A stretch of DNA of 64,000 bases from Lolium rigidum (lineage: Eukaryota > Streptophyta > Magnoliopsida > Poales > Poaceae): NCBI RefSeq assembly GCF_022539505.1, contig NC_061514.1, positions 339,930,644 to 339,994,643 of the forward strand. The letters are read 5' to 3'. Of this stretch, positions 32,957 through 45,260 are shown in pieces. Under the pieces are notes generated by a model, which did not search any database, was not told the DNA's origin, and saw only the letters and a program-made list of their open reading frames with translations. Made by a program: the position numbers and the translations under genes. How positions within the stretch are numbered: position 1 is the first letter of the stretch; each line of letters starts with the position of its first letter.

Positions 32957-33763
32957 ATCTAAATACAACAATATCTAAACAAATTTGAGCAGCTTATTTT
33001 AGGATGGATGAGGTAGAAAAAAATTCCGATGGAACAAGCAAAGTTTCTCGGTGCTCATCTGATTAGAGTATGCATGAAAAATACATAACCTCCACTAGCG
33101 AGGAGAATAGCTTTCCCCACATAAAAAAAAAGAAAGGAAATTGAAAGAGGGCGCCTTCATTTTCATCTAGGACGACCACGACGACTCAGGGAATAATTAT
33201 TGGCAAAGGGGCTCTACCAAGGAGTAAAGGGGTGTGCTGAATGATTCATCCTTCTTAACAAGTGGCTAATATTCATGGCTAGATTGGCACCACAAGGTCA
33301 CTCACGGCCCGCTAGGAACAAACCATAGAAAAGGACCCAAAGCTAGCTTTCGTATCATGGTTCCCCTTTGAAGATGTCACGTGATTCTCCACTGTGTGAG
33401 CTGACAAGTACTTCTCCAATAAAAATATAATGGTTATGTTTGGAATAAAGTTGACATTTTGGTGAGAATCTCTGGTAAAGAAAAATGACGTCAAGAGCGA
33501 GTTCCAGCCATACAGCACGGCAGCCAGGCCACACGTTTTCATCCATGGTGGTGGGTAAAGCTCCAAGGATGGAGGGGCAAAGTATGAACCATGTACCCGA
33601 TGATGGGAACATGCATCCGGATCTGAACTTGATGGATAAAGCTTAGAATTATTTTTTTCTTTTTCTTTTGAAAGCGTGTCGTTGATGCTCCATCCTCGCT
33701 ATTTTTAGGTTGTGCCTTTACTTTTGTTTTGTCGAAATGAAATAAAAACATCTTTTGATTTAA

Positions 33764-33893
33764 GGGTGTCAAGTGGGATCCCACTTTTGTCCCACTTGTA
33801 GTATAATTTGACTTTTTTAGTACAAATTTTGACATCAAAATTTGAACTACATAATACAAAATGACATCCCACCGGGATCCCACCTTGACACCC
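33764..33893. mobile_element. Small inverted-repeat MITE, Tourist-like
   Basis: GGGTGTCAAGTGGGATCCCAC and GGGATCCCACCTTGACACCC are inverted ends; 130 bp in all. The flanks TAA and TAT are a possible, imperfect 3-bp duplication. It is AT-rich inside and non-coding. Confidence 0.65.
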
Positions 33894-35749
33894 TATTTTG
33901 ATTGTAGGATTGTATAGAAACTCCACATGATTCCCTACTTCATGGCCATAATTTGGACGGTCGTATTTCTTCCACTTATTCTCGATATACTTGCATCGAT
34001 TTTGGAATTATATCACCTTCACATACGTTGAATGTTCCCCATCAGAAAATACGAAGGCCACAAGGCTTCGAATCCTCATCGACGCCTTGTCACAGAACCT
34101 TTCTTCGTGCCTCCTCCACTCTTCCTTTGTCCTAATTCGAAAAAAAAGAAAGAACAAGACCAACGAGGGGAGGAACTAGTGGCATTTAATTAAGAAAAAT
34201 GGTGCAACATCATTCAATAGAAATCGCAAGTAAGAGAACTCAAACTCACATGGGTGAAAAGACATCAGCCTCTCTCCACCGCAAGGTTATGCCTTAGTCT
34301 TCTCTGTTATTCTAATTCTTTGTGCATTTTGAGGGAGTTTGATAGGCCTAGTTTCCATAATATTGAGATCCTCGGGGTTGTCGGTATCATCTAAGGCATA
34401 ATATGTTTATTTTGCATGTGCAATTGCAATTTTCCTTGCCTCGTTTAGAAAGAATTAGTAGTATGTGTTTGTCTTGTATTTTTAGGAAAGCTATATAATC
34501 ATGTATGAACCGTTGAACTGCATACAAGGACAAAATCATTGGTCCAATTGTAAATACACACTGAGACTCAGATTTAGGAGTACCCGATAAAGGTCCAAAT
34601 TAAATATGTATTTCCATGCCTCTAAAAATTCTAAATAAAATTTTTGTACGTAGAGGATGTATATAAGTACATGCCATTTTACATGCCCAAATGCAAAAGT
34701 ATGTAGCTTAGCTAAAAATGACAAGTTCTGAATGAACAGTCTGAAGGAAACTCTCCCTCCTGACCTTCGTGCAACTTAGGAATCAGTACGCTATGTAACT
34801 TAATACCATACTAATTAGTAATATCGGGTTCAGGAATACCCATGTCCAAATAAGAAATGCATACAATCAATTTCGATTTACGTTTAAGCACACAAAGATC
34901 ACACGCATGAGGTTAACACAATAACACTTAACTGCCGACGTACAAGTATAAGTGTAATGTTTATTCTCCATCAGTTCGAAGCTCTTGGCTTCGTGCAACT
35001 CAATACTAGTCATAGTATACTGCATAAGCGCAACAGTTTTATGGTGTTGGGCATGCGGATTGTGTATGGTATTGTTAGAATGAAAAGGTGCAAATTTATC
35101 AATTTCGTGTCATTTCGAACCCTTGCTTTCGAAGGAAGTACGATGTGATCACTGATCACCATTCAAGCTAGTTCCGCTGAGCTAAGTACAAGAAGCCAAC
35201 CATTCAAGCTAGTTCCGGTAAGCGTAGCTTTCACCCTTTTTTTTTTGCGAATCAGCGTAGCGTAGCTTTCACCTGCAATTGCTTATTGAGCAATTACTTT
35301 TGGACAAGAATATATTATTGGCGGCCCCGGTCGGTCCACGGTCCTGGTACAACGTAAACGTATCCTTGAAGCTGGTACTAGCCGTGGGGGCAGGTCCGCA
35401 GGTGTACGTACGTTGGTAAGCCGAGGCCTACATGGACATATGGATCCATTATGTTTGGATCCTGGGCTACACATAGCCCTTCTGCTATGCCGTGAGGGAA
35501 TATCTAGCGGTTCCAAGTATTTCGCTTACTAAAAATAGTTGTTTGCGTATGTATGCATTGGGCCGTGGGCGTAAATTCAGCTCTTATATTATGATATCAC
35601 ATCTTTCTTTACCTAGAGGCTGACCCTAGGAACTCATCATCCTGCCACATCAATAAGGTGGTATGGGATCGGAAAAAAAAGTCAAGTAGGCAAAAAATCA
35701 TGGGTTTAAAGAAAATCTAAGAAAGAAAAAAAATTATGTTTAGAGAGGC
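33894..35749. other. Intergenic, nothing supported
   Basis: AT-rich sequence with short ORFs only. A small tandem repeat (ACCATTCAAGCTAGTTCC, twice at about 35160-35220, and GCGTAGCTTTCACC, twice) is the only structure I see. Confidence 0.5.
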
Positions 35750-36344
35750 TTTTTTTTGACACAAATACAGTAGGGAAAGGCTCCCTACTGTGTCATTTTC
35801 TATTAATAAATGGAATATTTACAATGGGTTTATCATGAAGATAACCTTATTACAGACTCATAGAGTATCTAGCCATGATTGCATTCCTTCTCTAAGACTA
35901 GGCTTAGCTCTATGCATTGTAAGAGTAAAAGTGGCTTTAAACCTAGCCATACAAGTTTGGACATTAGGATATTTTGCATTAAAGATAGCATCATTCCTTT
36001 GATCCCAAATGCTCCAACAGCCTGCAATCATTATTTCCATGAGAAAGCCCAGGGACAATCTTTGTTGCGCTTCATCAATCATCTGATATAGGCTCATATC
36101 CACATTCCACTCCAATCCAAGTGCCCACCAAAAGCTCTGACTGAATGTGCATTCAAAGAAAAGATGCATAATTGTTTCTTCTGGACAAGCTTCACAAAGT
36201 ATACAATCAGAAAATTCCACATAAAAATTCTTGTGTTTCATCATATCCTTAGTATTAAGTCTGCCATTTAGAAGTAACCAGAAGAAAAATTTATGTCTTG
36301 GAATACTGCAGGATTTCCATATTGTTGTAATACTACTTGGTACT
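35750..36344 (-). pseudogene. LINE ORF2 C-terminus (zf-RVT) and 3' tail
   Basis: The minus-strand ORF part from 36344 to the stop at 35858 contains the reverse-transcriptase zinc-binding region: HKFFFWLLLNGRLNTKDMM, CILCEACPEETIMHLFFEC, FWWALGLEW. After the stop comes TTTCCCTACTGTATTTGTG and an eight-A tail ending at 35750, a normal LINE 3' end. An LTR beginning at 36345 cuts off the rest. The apparent longer ORF extending to 36739 is a fusion with LTR sequence and is not real. Confidence 0.85.
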
Positions 36345-37936
36345 TGATGCGTGTAGTTGACACGTCCGTTGGGAACCCCAAGAGGAAGGTGTGATGCGCA
36401 CAGCGGCAAGTTTCCCTCAGTTAGAAACCAAGGTTTAATCGAACCAGTAGGAGTCAAGAAGCACGTTGAAGGTTGATGGCGGCGGGATGTAGTGCGGCGC
36501 AACACCGGAGATTCCGGCGCCAACGTGGAACCCGCACAACACAACCAAAGTACTTTGCCCCAACGAAATAGTGAGGTTGTCAATCTCACCGGCTTGCTGT
36601 AACAAAGGGTTAACCGTATTGTGTGGAAGATGATTGTTTGCAGAGAAAACAAGTAGAACAAGTATTGCGAGCAGATTTGTATTTCAAGTATTAAAAGAAT
36701 GGACCGGGGTCCACAGCTCACTAGAGGTGTCTCTCCCATAAGATAAAAGCATGTTGGGTGAACAAATTACAGTCGGGCAATTGACAAATAGAGAGGGCAT
36801 AACAATGCACATACATGGCATGATAAGTATAGTGAGATTTAATTGGGCATTACGACAAAGTACATAGACCGCCATCCAACTCATCTATGCCTAAAAAGTC
36901 CACCTTCAGGTTATCGTCCGAACCCCTTCCAGTATTAAGTTGCAAAGCAACAGACAATTGCATTAAGTATGGTGCGTAATGTAATCAACAACTACATCCT
37001 CTGGACATAGCGCCAATGTTTTATCCCTAGTGGCAACGAAGACAACACAACCTTAGAACTTTCTCGTCATCGTCCCGGTATCAATGCGAGCATGAACCCA
37101 CTATCGAGCATAAATACTCCCTCTTGGAGTTAAAAGCAAAAACTTGGCCGAGCCTCTACTAGTAACGGAGAGCATGCAAGATCATAAACAACACATATGT
37201 AATAACTTGATAATTAACATAACATGGTATTCTCTATCCATCGGATCCCGACAAACACAACATAGAGTATTACGTATAGATGATCTTGATCATGTTAGGC
37301 AGCTCACAAGATCCGACAATGAAGCACAATGAGGAGAAGACAACCATCTAGCTACTGCTATGGACCCATAGTCCAGGGGTGAACTACTCACTCATCACTC
37401 CGGAGGCGACCATGGCGGTGTAGAGTCCTCCGGGAGATGAATCCCCTCTCCGGCGGGGTGCCGGAGGAGATCTCCGTAATCCCCCGAGATGGGATCGGCG
37501 GCGGCGGCGTCTCGGCAAGGTTTTCCGTATCGTGGTTTTTCGCCTCGGGGTTTCGCGACGGAGGCTTTAAGTAGGCGGAAGGGCGAGTCGGGGCCCGACG
37601 AGGGGCCCACACCACAGGCGGCGCGGCCCCCCTTGGCCGCGCCGCCATGTGGTTTGGCCACCTCGTGGCCCCACTTCGTATGCTCTTCGGTCTTCCGGAA
37701 GGTTCGTGGCGAAATAGGCCCCCGGGTCTTTGTTTCGTCCAATTCCGAGAATATTTCGTTACTAGGATTTCGAAACCAAAAACAGCGAGAAAACGGAACC
37801 GGCACTTCGGCATCTTGTTAATAGGTTAGTTCCGTAAAATGCATGAATATGACATAAAGTGTGCATAAAACATGTAGGTATCATCAATAATATGGCATAG
37901 AACATAAGAAATTATCGATACGTCGGAGACGTATCA
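36345..37936 (-). repeat. Complete-looking LTR, Gypsy-type, inserted in the LINE
   Basis: Plus-strand ends are TGATGCGTGTAGTTGACACG and GTCGGAGACGTATCA. The right 550 bp is closely similar to the LTRs at 53681-55378 and 58871-60572, including the CTAACCTATTAACAA and GAATTGGACGAAA blocks in reverse. The left part differs, so it is a related subfamily. A candidate target site is GTACT (36340-36344). The assembly gap begins at the base after the terminal CA, so the rest of the element is probably missing from the assembly. Confidence 0.8.
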
Positions 37937-38036
37937 NNNNNNNNNNNNNNNNNNNNNNNNNNNNNNNNNNNNNNNNNNNNNNNNNNNNNNNNNNNNNNNN
38001 NNNNNNNNNNNNNNNNNNNNNNNNNNNNNNNNNNNN
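37937..38036. other. Assembly gap, 100 N
   Basis: Exactly 100 N, the usual placeholder for unknown length. It starts immediately after an LTR terminus. Confidence 1.
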
Positions 38037-38068
38037 ATTATTGGAGTTGAGAGGCATCATTTTATTTA

Positions 38069-38961
38069 GGAAAACGCTTTGGATCCGGCGACCGATCGGG
38101 CGCCACCGATCGGTCATCCGGCCTCGCTCGCGTATCCGGTTTAATGGGCCTGCTTTTTTCGGCCCAACAAGAATTTCGCTGCAAAACACATGAGTGAGAT
38201 GGTGAATTATTTGTTGTAAACAATCCGTAATTTTTGTAGGATTGGTTGTTAACAATTGTTGTAAAGAGACAACATTTTTTTATTTTTTTGTTGATGCTAA
38301 TAAAGTGATTTTTTTTGTTGTAACCATTTGTGACTTTTGGATAAAATAGTAGGTGATTTTTGTTGTAATTCAATCTGTAGCAAATTAAATGTTGCTTGAC
38401 CACTTTGCATCATTTTTGCAAACATATTGATTTTTTATTGTAATCGTTTGTGACTTTTTGTAAAAAAAGTTGGTGATTTTTGTTGTAATTCAATATGTAA
38501 CAAATTAATGTTTTTTCTTTTTTTTACAAACATATGGATTTTTGTTGTAATAGTCTCCAGTTTTTGTTAATAATAATGGCTACTTTTTGTTGTAAATTGA
38601 TCTCCAACAAAATAATTTGTTGGTTTAACCACTTTATTGTGACATTACTTTTAAAAAATGTTTGCGACTTTTTGTTGTAATAGTATATATTTTTTGTACG
38701 CGGAGAGAGAATTTTTGTTGTAATACTCTTCACATTAGGGGGTACTGCGGGTTGGTTTCCAGAAAAAGGGGGTTGCAAATGTAAAACTGCATTTGAACTA
38801 ATATCTGAGAAATATAGTACTGCGGGTTGATTCTCCAGAAACCGGGGGTATAATGTAAATTTCCAAATGCTACTGATTCTGGCCGTCGGATCGCCATCGG
38901 ACGGCGCGGAGGACGACCGATTTTTGCCCCCAGATCCGGCGCCCGACGCGTAGCGTTTGCC
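38069..38961. mobile_element. Non-autonomous Mutator-like element (MULE)
   Basis: Starts GGAAAACGCTTTGGATCCGG and ends GGCGCCCGACGCGTAGCGTT TGCC, inverted and GC-rich. The 9-bp duplication TTTTATTTA lies at 38060-38068 and 38962-38970. The 893-bp element has no transposase. Its interior is T-rich on the plus strand, with many copies of TTTTTGTTGTAAT spaced irregularly (about 38215-38740). GATCGGTC / CGACCGATTTTT lie near the two ends. Confidence 0.88.
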
Positions 38962-38970
38962 TTTTATTTA

Positions 38971-39690
38971 CTACACCTGCTAGAATAGAAACACTAAAAG
39001 AATAAGTTTGTCGTCAAATGCGAAGAAAGATTCAAATCAAACATAAATAAAAGTAAATATAAATGAATAAATTGGAGCATGTCTTCCAAAATATTTTTCA
39101 CTGATGATCAATGAGATCTTCACGAAGTTGGGTACGCGAAGCCCGATCTACAGTCCACCGGTACGTCTCAAGAAAAGCTTTAGTTTGGTACCAATTCCAA
39201 CAAGGTTTCACACAATGCTATCAACATTGCCACACAGATCAACATTGCCATCAGTGGTGGATGCAAGCATGGCTAGAAGGGTACACTAGATACTAGGTAG
39301 ATTATTTTTTCCTTTGTAAACTTGCTAATTTTCACCTATCTGCTACCCTATTAACAAGTATTTTGGCAGCTTTGGGGGATCCCCTATCAACATGCTTTGT
39401 AGTTCTCTTCCTCCGCCCCTAATTGCCATACACATAATTTAAGCGTAAACCCATCACTTTCTCGATGATTATGTTCTGTAGAATAACATAAGCCGTCATG
39501 ATATCGGTGAGGGGTTCCTTGTCCTAGAAATGAGCATGACCTTAAACAACAACGAACCGAGCTTGCAACAATCAAAAGGCTTTCCCAATATCCTTCCAAC
39601 AAACTTCTTGAGAAGATGCAAATTTACATTGTTTTTTTCCTTGGTGATTTTAGATTATTTTTATAAATGTGGATCATGAATGGTATATAT
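38971..39690. other. Intergenic, nothing supported
   Basis: AT-rich sequence; only short ORFs on either strand. No recognisable protein, TIR or LTR. Confidence 0.45.
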
Positions 39691-39694
39691 TTTT

Positions 39695-40600
39695 AGTTAG
39701 TTACACCCCCAAGTGCAGGGGATCACCGCTGTACAATTCGATAAGTATTTGAATGCCGAACTCACGAGGAGCTAAAGGTAAACTATCTATTCTCTAAAGC
39801 CCTATAACCCACTTATATGGTCTTCTATGCAAAGCTATGAGATATGGTGTGTGTGTAGAGGTTTTACTAGAAACTATAAGTGCTGAAAATAAAATGCTAG
39901 TAAAACAAATGCAAGGAAAGTAAAGTGAGCAAGTGCACCCCTAGTGATTGATCTTAAGTCCAGTTAAGAGCAAACAAGGGAATTATTAAGACATGAAGTC
40001 CAACCACCACTGTAACATTAAAGGTCCCCATAGTTATACCTCCCGTTTGATTAATCATGGTTAATACAACATGCATCTAAGAATTATGACAAGGTTTGTG
40101 TCAGCTCCCGCGGTCCCTCTCCCTATCAACATGCAACGGTGACAACCTTATGCATCCCCTTACATATGTATATATCAGTACAAAATATCATCATAGAAGA
40201 TAACAAATACTTGTATGCAACCAACAACAAATTATATAACAATTGCCATGAACAATTCATTACTCAAACATCAATATAGAGATACAATAGATCATGAGAA
40301 AACAATATATTGCGTCATACATCATGTTTGCCAAGAGATTACAGAGGTGGATGATGAAGAGTTGATGTAGATGTTGATTAAGATGGTGTTGATGCCTTAA
40401 CCGGAGGGGGTGGAGTCCACCGAAGGCGATTCCGACAGCGTTTCCCCCATCAGATCTCTGCCGGTGGCGGCTTGCTAACTCTCTGTTTTTGTGTTTTTGA
40501 TCTACACTGCCCTAGCCTCGACGAACCCCCCCCCCGGGTCGTATATATAGTAGTTTTTAGGTCAAAAGAAGTCGGTTAGCGAAAACATGAGGCGAAACAG
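39695..40600 (-). repeat. LTR remnant, minus orientation
   Basis: The block ACACCCCCAAGTGCAGGGGA TCACCGCTGTAC near 39705 and the following CTCACGAGGAGCTAAAGG are typical of one end of a common Triticeae LTR. A TATATATA box on the minus strand (about 40542-40550) sits beside a GC-rich CCCCCCCGGG. One end is missing, so no target duplication can be read. Family not assigned. Confidence 0.5.
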
Positions 40601-40609
40601 ATGCTCGAG

Positions 40610-40794
40610 CACTACAAGAAAAGTTGCTATGGCCGACGAATTCAAAGTCGTGGAAAACATCGCGTATGGTGGCCCGGGACGTGGTGCATGATGAATTCTC
40701 GAGTGCGCCGGCCAAGTAAACGCAAATCCACACCGCCGAGGGATGTAGGGTCCAGATGGGAGCGTCTCTAGCGATGTTTTATTTATCGCGCCAT
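40610..40794 (+). mobile_element. CACTA-type element terminus
   Basis: CACTACAAGAAAAGTTGCTA at 40610 matches the conserved CACTA-superfamily end. Subterminal sequence has short repeats of type CGACGAATTC and CGTGGAAAACATCG. The opposite end (TTCTTGTAGTG) was not found in the window, so only a terminus remains or the element was broken. Confidence 0.6.
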
Positions 40795-42350
40795 CTCGTT
40801 CACGTTCTTCGATCATGCTGTTTACGTTGCTGGCTCATGGGTCCCGCATGTTATCCACTATGAATGATAAATGTTTTTTTTCTTGGATTTTTGACCCATT
40901 GATTTTTGGCTACTTATTTTTTCTTTCGATCTTGTGCTGCATTGGAAACGTTGAGGATGTTGCTGCCTCATGTGTCCCACATGTCATTCTCTCTAAACGA
41001 TAAATGTTTCTTTTCTTGGATTTTTTAACCGCTTGATGTTTGGCTACTTACTTTTTCTTTCGATCATGTACCGCCTTGGAAATGTTGAGACCCCTCTTGC
41101 AAAATGGAACCCATATATCATCCTCTATGAATAATAAACATTTCCTTTTTTGGAGTTATTTTTTACCCCTAATTTTTTGATATTTGCCTTTTTCTTTCGA
41201 TCTCATACCACCTTTGAAACGTTGAGGACGCTGCTGGCCCATGGGTTTCACATGTCAGCCCCTATGAACAATAAACTTTTCCTTGGTTGCATTTATTTTT
41301 GACCCCTAATTTCTGACTATTTGTCTTTTTCTTTCGGTCTCGTACCGCTTTTGAAACGTTGATGACGCTGCTGGCTCTTGGGTCCCATATGTCAGTCTCT
41401 ATGAACAATAAAATTTTCTTTATTGGATTTTTTACCCCTAATTTTTGCATATTTGCCTTTTTTTCTTTCGATTTCATGTCGTCTTTGAAATGTTGAGGAC
41501 GTTGTTGGCTCATGGGTCCTAGATGTCAGCCGCTTTAAACGATAATGTTTCTTTTCTTGGATTTTTTGACCCCTTGATTTTTGGTTACTTATTTTTTTCT
41601 TTTGATCCCGTGCCGCCTTGGAAACGTTGAGACCGCTCCTGCAAAATGGAACCATATGTCATCATCTATGTATAATAAAAGTTTTTCTTGGATTTATTTT
41701 TGATCCCTAATTTCTAGCTACTTGCCTTTTTCTTTCTATCTCTACCGCCTTTCAAACGTTGAGGACGTTGTTGGCTCATGAGTCCCACGTGTCAGCCTCT
41801 ATGAACAATAAACTTTTCCTTTGTTGGATTTATTTTTGACCCCTAATTTCTCGCTATTTGCATTTTTCTTTCGATCCTCTGCCGCCTTTCAAACGTTGAG
41901 AACATTGCTGGCTCATGGGTTTCACATGTCAGACTGTCTGAATGATAAACCTTTCTTTTCTTTGATTTATTTTTTACCTCTGATTTCGAGCTATTTGCCT
42001 TTTTTTTTCTTTCAGTCACCTGCCGCATTTGAAACGTTGAGGCCGCTCCTGCAAAATGGGGCCCATATGTCATGCTCTCTGTACAATATATGTTTTTTTG
42101 TGGATTATTTTTAGCCCCTAATTTCTAGCAAATTAACTTTTTCTTTGGATCCCTGACGCCTTGTTAAGGTTAAGGCGGCTGCTGGCTCATGGACCCATAC
42201 GCCAGCCTCTATGTGCAATAAACATTATCTTTTTTGGATTATTTTTGGCCCCTTAATTTGGGTACATGGATTTTTCTTTCGATTCTCTGCAGCCTTTGAA
42301 ACGTAAGGCCGCTGCTGCAAAATGGGTCACACATGTCAGCCTCTCTAAAC
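40795..42350 (+). repeat. Tandem array, about 11 units of about 135 bp
   Basis: Units recur at about 133-140 bp. Landmarks are GAAACGTTGAGG (near 40948, 41087, 41227, 41354, 41488, 41620, 41755, 41891, 42031, 42165, 42298), then GCTGGCTCATGGGTCCCACA, TGTCAGCCTCTATGAACAAT, and a T-rich TTGGATTTATTTTTGACCCC. Alternating units carry GCTCCTGCAAAATGG in place of GCTGGCTCATGG, giving a higher-order pattern. It ends at the LINE junction near 42350. ORFs in it are repeat translations only. Confidence 0.9.
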
Positions 42351-42641
42351 AAGGATAAAAATGTCAAAGAAGTGAGACGTAGCCGAAGGATTGCTGTCAT
42401 TGCTGCAGGATATAAGGATAAAAATGCTGCTGAAGCTGCTCTTGCTAGGGAAGCAGAGAAGGACATGCAGAAGAATCACAAGGCAGAAAAGGAAAAAGGG
42501 AAAAAGAAAGCAGTATCAAAGATGACAAAGAAGAATTTATCTCATGAGTTTGAAGCTGATGTGATTGATAAATCTGCTCCACCACCTCCAGAATTGCCCA
42601 TCAAAACTATCCAAGCCATTGCTGTTGATCAGTGCCAGATC
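42351..42641 (+). pseudogene. LINE ORF1 C-terminal part, cut by an LTR element
   Basis: The open frame with RRSRRIAVIAAGYKDKNAAE, a Lys-rich stretch (KEKGKKKAVSKMTKKNL) and PPPPELPIKTIQAIAVDQ runs to 42641 and continues in frame after the LTR element (48670 to a stop at 48720, EVSEEKLLDKSG). This basic C-terminus is typical of grass LINE ORF1, from memory of the family. The 5' side is truncated at the tandem array. Confidence 0.65.
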
Positions 42642-44328
42642 TGTGATAACCCATATTTTAGCATTATTAATTAATTCGAGTTAAATGATAATTGAGATAT
42701 AATTACTTTGATTTTAGCTAATGCTAGTTTTTAAAGTGAATGTTACCCTTTGCATGCAATATGAATTAGAAGAGTTAATTAGTCATAGTAATGTTGGAAC
42801 CTGATTTGTTTGCCATGCATGTCCTGGTGCATCTGTCGATGATGGAGCTAATTAGAAGTAACTAGCTAAGTAAGAAAGTGTGCTGTGTTGTTCTACGTGA
42901 GAGAAGAATGGAAGTGGAGCTTTGCCTTGGACTGGCGATGCATGTCAGCCTGATTCATAGCACTTAATTATTGAAGATGCAACGTACCGGCCTTGCCACT
43001 CACGCAGGCATGTCGGCCAAATGAACGAGCAGATTAGAAATATGCATGCATGTTTAGGTTACGTGGAAGCCTGCTAGTGGCTGAGTCACCTTTGCTCTCT
43101 TGCCTGGACCTGTGCATGGCATTTGACATGTGAACGAGCGACGCGTAGCACCGAAGGATCCACAGGCAGCTAAGATATTTTAGCTCATGGGCGGTGCTCA
43201 CACCCTATAAATATACCAAGTCTGCTGTGTTAAGCACTTCACGCACACAACTCCATCTATCCGAATAGAGAAATAGACAGAGAGCGCCGGTGAGAGGAGA
43301 GACGCTGGTGAAATAGATAGGGAAGGTGCTGCTGATCCGTCGTACGAGAGAGACGATCGGTTGGTGTGTACATAGGCGCATGTACTCATCTTTTTATCAG
43401 AAGAGTCCACCGGAAGAATACTTTCGTAGCTATAATACCGTAGGCAAGCTGCTTATACATCTCTCGTATATATTGTGAAGTAGATTATGTTGTTAAAAGT
43501 TATATTGTAGTTTTGGTAGAGACATGTGAGCATTCCGTTGATGTATTTGTGATTTAATACGCCGGTGTCAGTATGTGGTGATGGATCCGCTGGAGTCACC
43601 AATACGAGCCAGGTATTTAACACAAGTATATATTTGGAAAGTGAACATCAGGAGAAATACATGTTTTTATAAGAGAAAACTTGGTGCTACGAATGTAAAA
43701 ATATTGTACCGGTCACAGTTCAGGTATGGGACTGACTGAGTTCTCCGCTGGGGACGGCCCTGTTGTGGAACGTGTCGATGATGGATCCGTAGGAGCGATG
43801 GCCAAAGGGCTCTGCTCTTCTAGCGCCTGTGTGGTGCTAGTTGAGGCTGTCGATGTCGGAGTACCCCTCTGCAGAGTGTAAAAGTGTGAATTTCACCCCT
43901 GTGATTCCCGGGTAGGGAAACTTACTTTCATGTGTGGCACCATGCATTTTTTAATATGCCTAATACTTTAATCACCTTTTGTTTTTCAAAAAGCATTTCT
44001 ATTTTACAATTTATATGATTGTGTATAATCGGTTTGCTGAGTATGACTTGTCGTACTCATTCCAGCTCCCCAATGTTTTTTATCAGAGTTGCGCAGCAGA
44101 AGAGTTCGTCGATCGGAGATTAGGCTAGACCAGCGGGTGGGAAGCGATTAGAGAATCTAGTTGTAATTCTTGTGTAATTGTCAATAAAGTTGTAAAATGG
44201 TATATGTGAGCTTCTCAGATCCACTGTGCTGGTTTAAGCCTGCATTTTTAGCCTTGCGCGAGTATAAGCCTCTCGGTTTATAGGCGCGCGGCGGCTGTCT
44301 CATCCAGGCCCGGTCTCGGGGCGTGACA
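42642..44328 (+). repeat. 5' LTR of the coding-free element
   Basis: 1687 bp. A promoter TATAAATA lies at 43206-43213. Compared with the 3' LTR it lacks about 35 bp near 43798 (CGACATCGTAGGTTCAGTGT and following), otherwise it is nearly identical, which indicates recent insertion. Confidence 0.9.
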
Positions 44329-45260
44329 GTTAAAGTGGTATCAGAGCTCTAGGTTAGGAAACGGAAAAAATGGGTAGAACGTAAATTTTGCGATAGCAAC
44401 CGTTGGTAATTCTTTGCTTGTTTGTGCAAGTTATAAAACTGAATTTTCTGCTTGTTGTTTGATTTATAATTTGCCATGAACGAAGTAATCTCTGGAGTAG
44501 GAAAGTATACATATGCACCCCTTGGCTTTTGTTTAGAACTTAGTTTTAATTGTTTTCGTTGCATGCTGACAAATTGATTTCTTATATCTTGTATTTATTT
44601 TCATGTTTAGCTCAGTTCATGTTTTAAATTTATGCTAATATAAGTCAGTGTAGATTTTAGTAGTGAATTTCGGGGACGAAATTCTTATAAGGTGGGGAGG
44701 ATGTGATAACCCATATTTTAGCATTATTAATTAATTCGAGTTAAATGATAATTGAGATATAATTACTTTGATTTTAGCTAATGCTAGTTTTTAAAGTGAA
44801 TGTTACCCTTTGCATGCAATATGAATTAGAAGAGTTAATTAGTCATAGTAATGTTGGAACCTGATTTGTTTGCCATGCATGTCCTGGTGCATCTGTCGAT
44901 GATGGAGCTAATTAGAAGTAACTAGCTAAGTAAGAAAGTGTGCTGTGTTGTTCTACGTGAGAGAAGAATGGAAGTGGAGCTTTGCCTTGGACTGGCGATG
45001 CATGTCAGCCTGATTCATAGCACTTAATTATTGAAGATGCAACGTACCGGCCTCGCCACTCACCCAGGCATGTCGGCCAAATGAACGAGCAGATTAGAAA
45101 TATGCATGCATGTTTAGGTTACGTGGAAGCCTGCTAGTGGCTGAGTCACCTTTGCTCTCTTGCCTGGACCTGTGCATGGCATTTGACATGTGAACGAGCG
45201 ACGCGTAGCACCGAAGGATCCACAGGCAGCTAAGATATTTTAGCTCATGGGCGGTGCTCA

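Noticed and set aside
35858..36739. Single 293-codon minus-strand protein
   Set aside because: The first 130 codons are LTR sequence (36345 onward); only the C-terminal part is a LINE zf-RVT region.
41262..42073. Lys-rich ORFs repeated on the minus strand
   Set aside because: Translations of the 135-bp tandem repeat, not genes.
40795..42350. Possible CRISPR-like array
   Set aside because: Whole units of about 135 bp diverge evenly and no constant repeat alternates with unique spacers; the genome is eukaryotic.
43198..43410. 70-codon ORF present in both LTRs (also 47507-47719)
   Set aside because: It overlaps the LTR promoter and leader on the opposite strand and has no family match; non-coding LTR sequence explains the identity.
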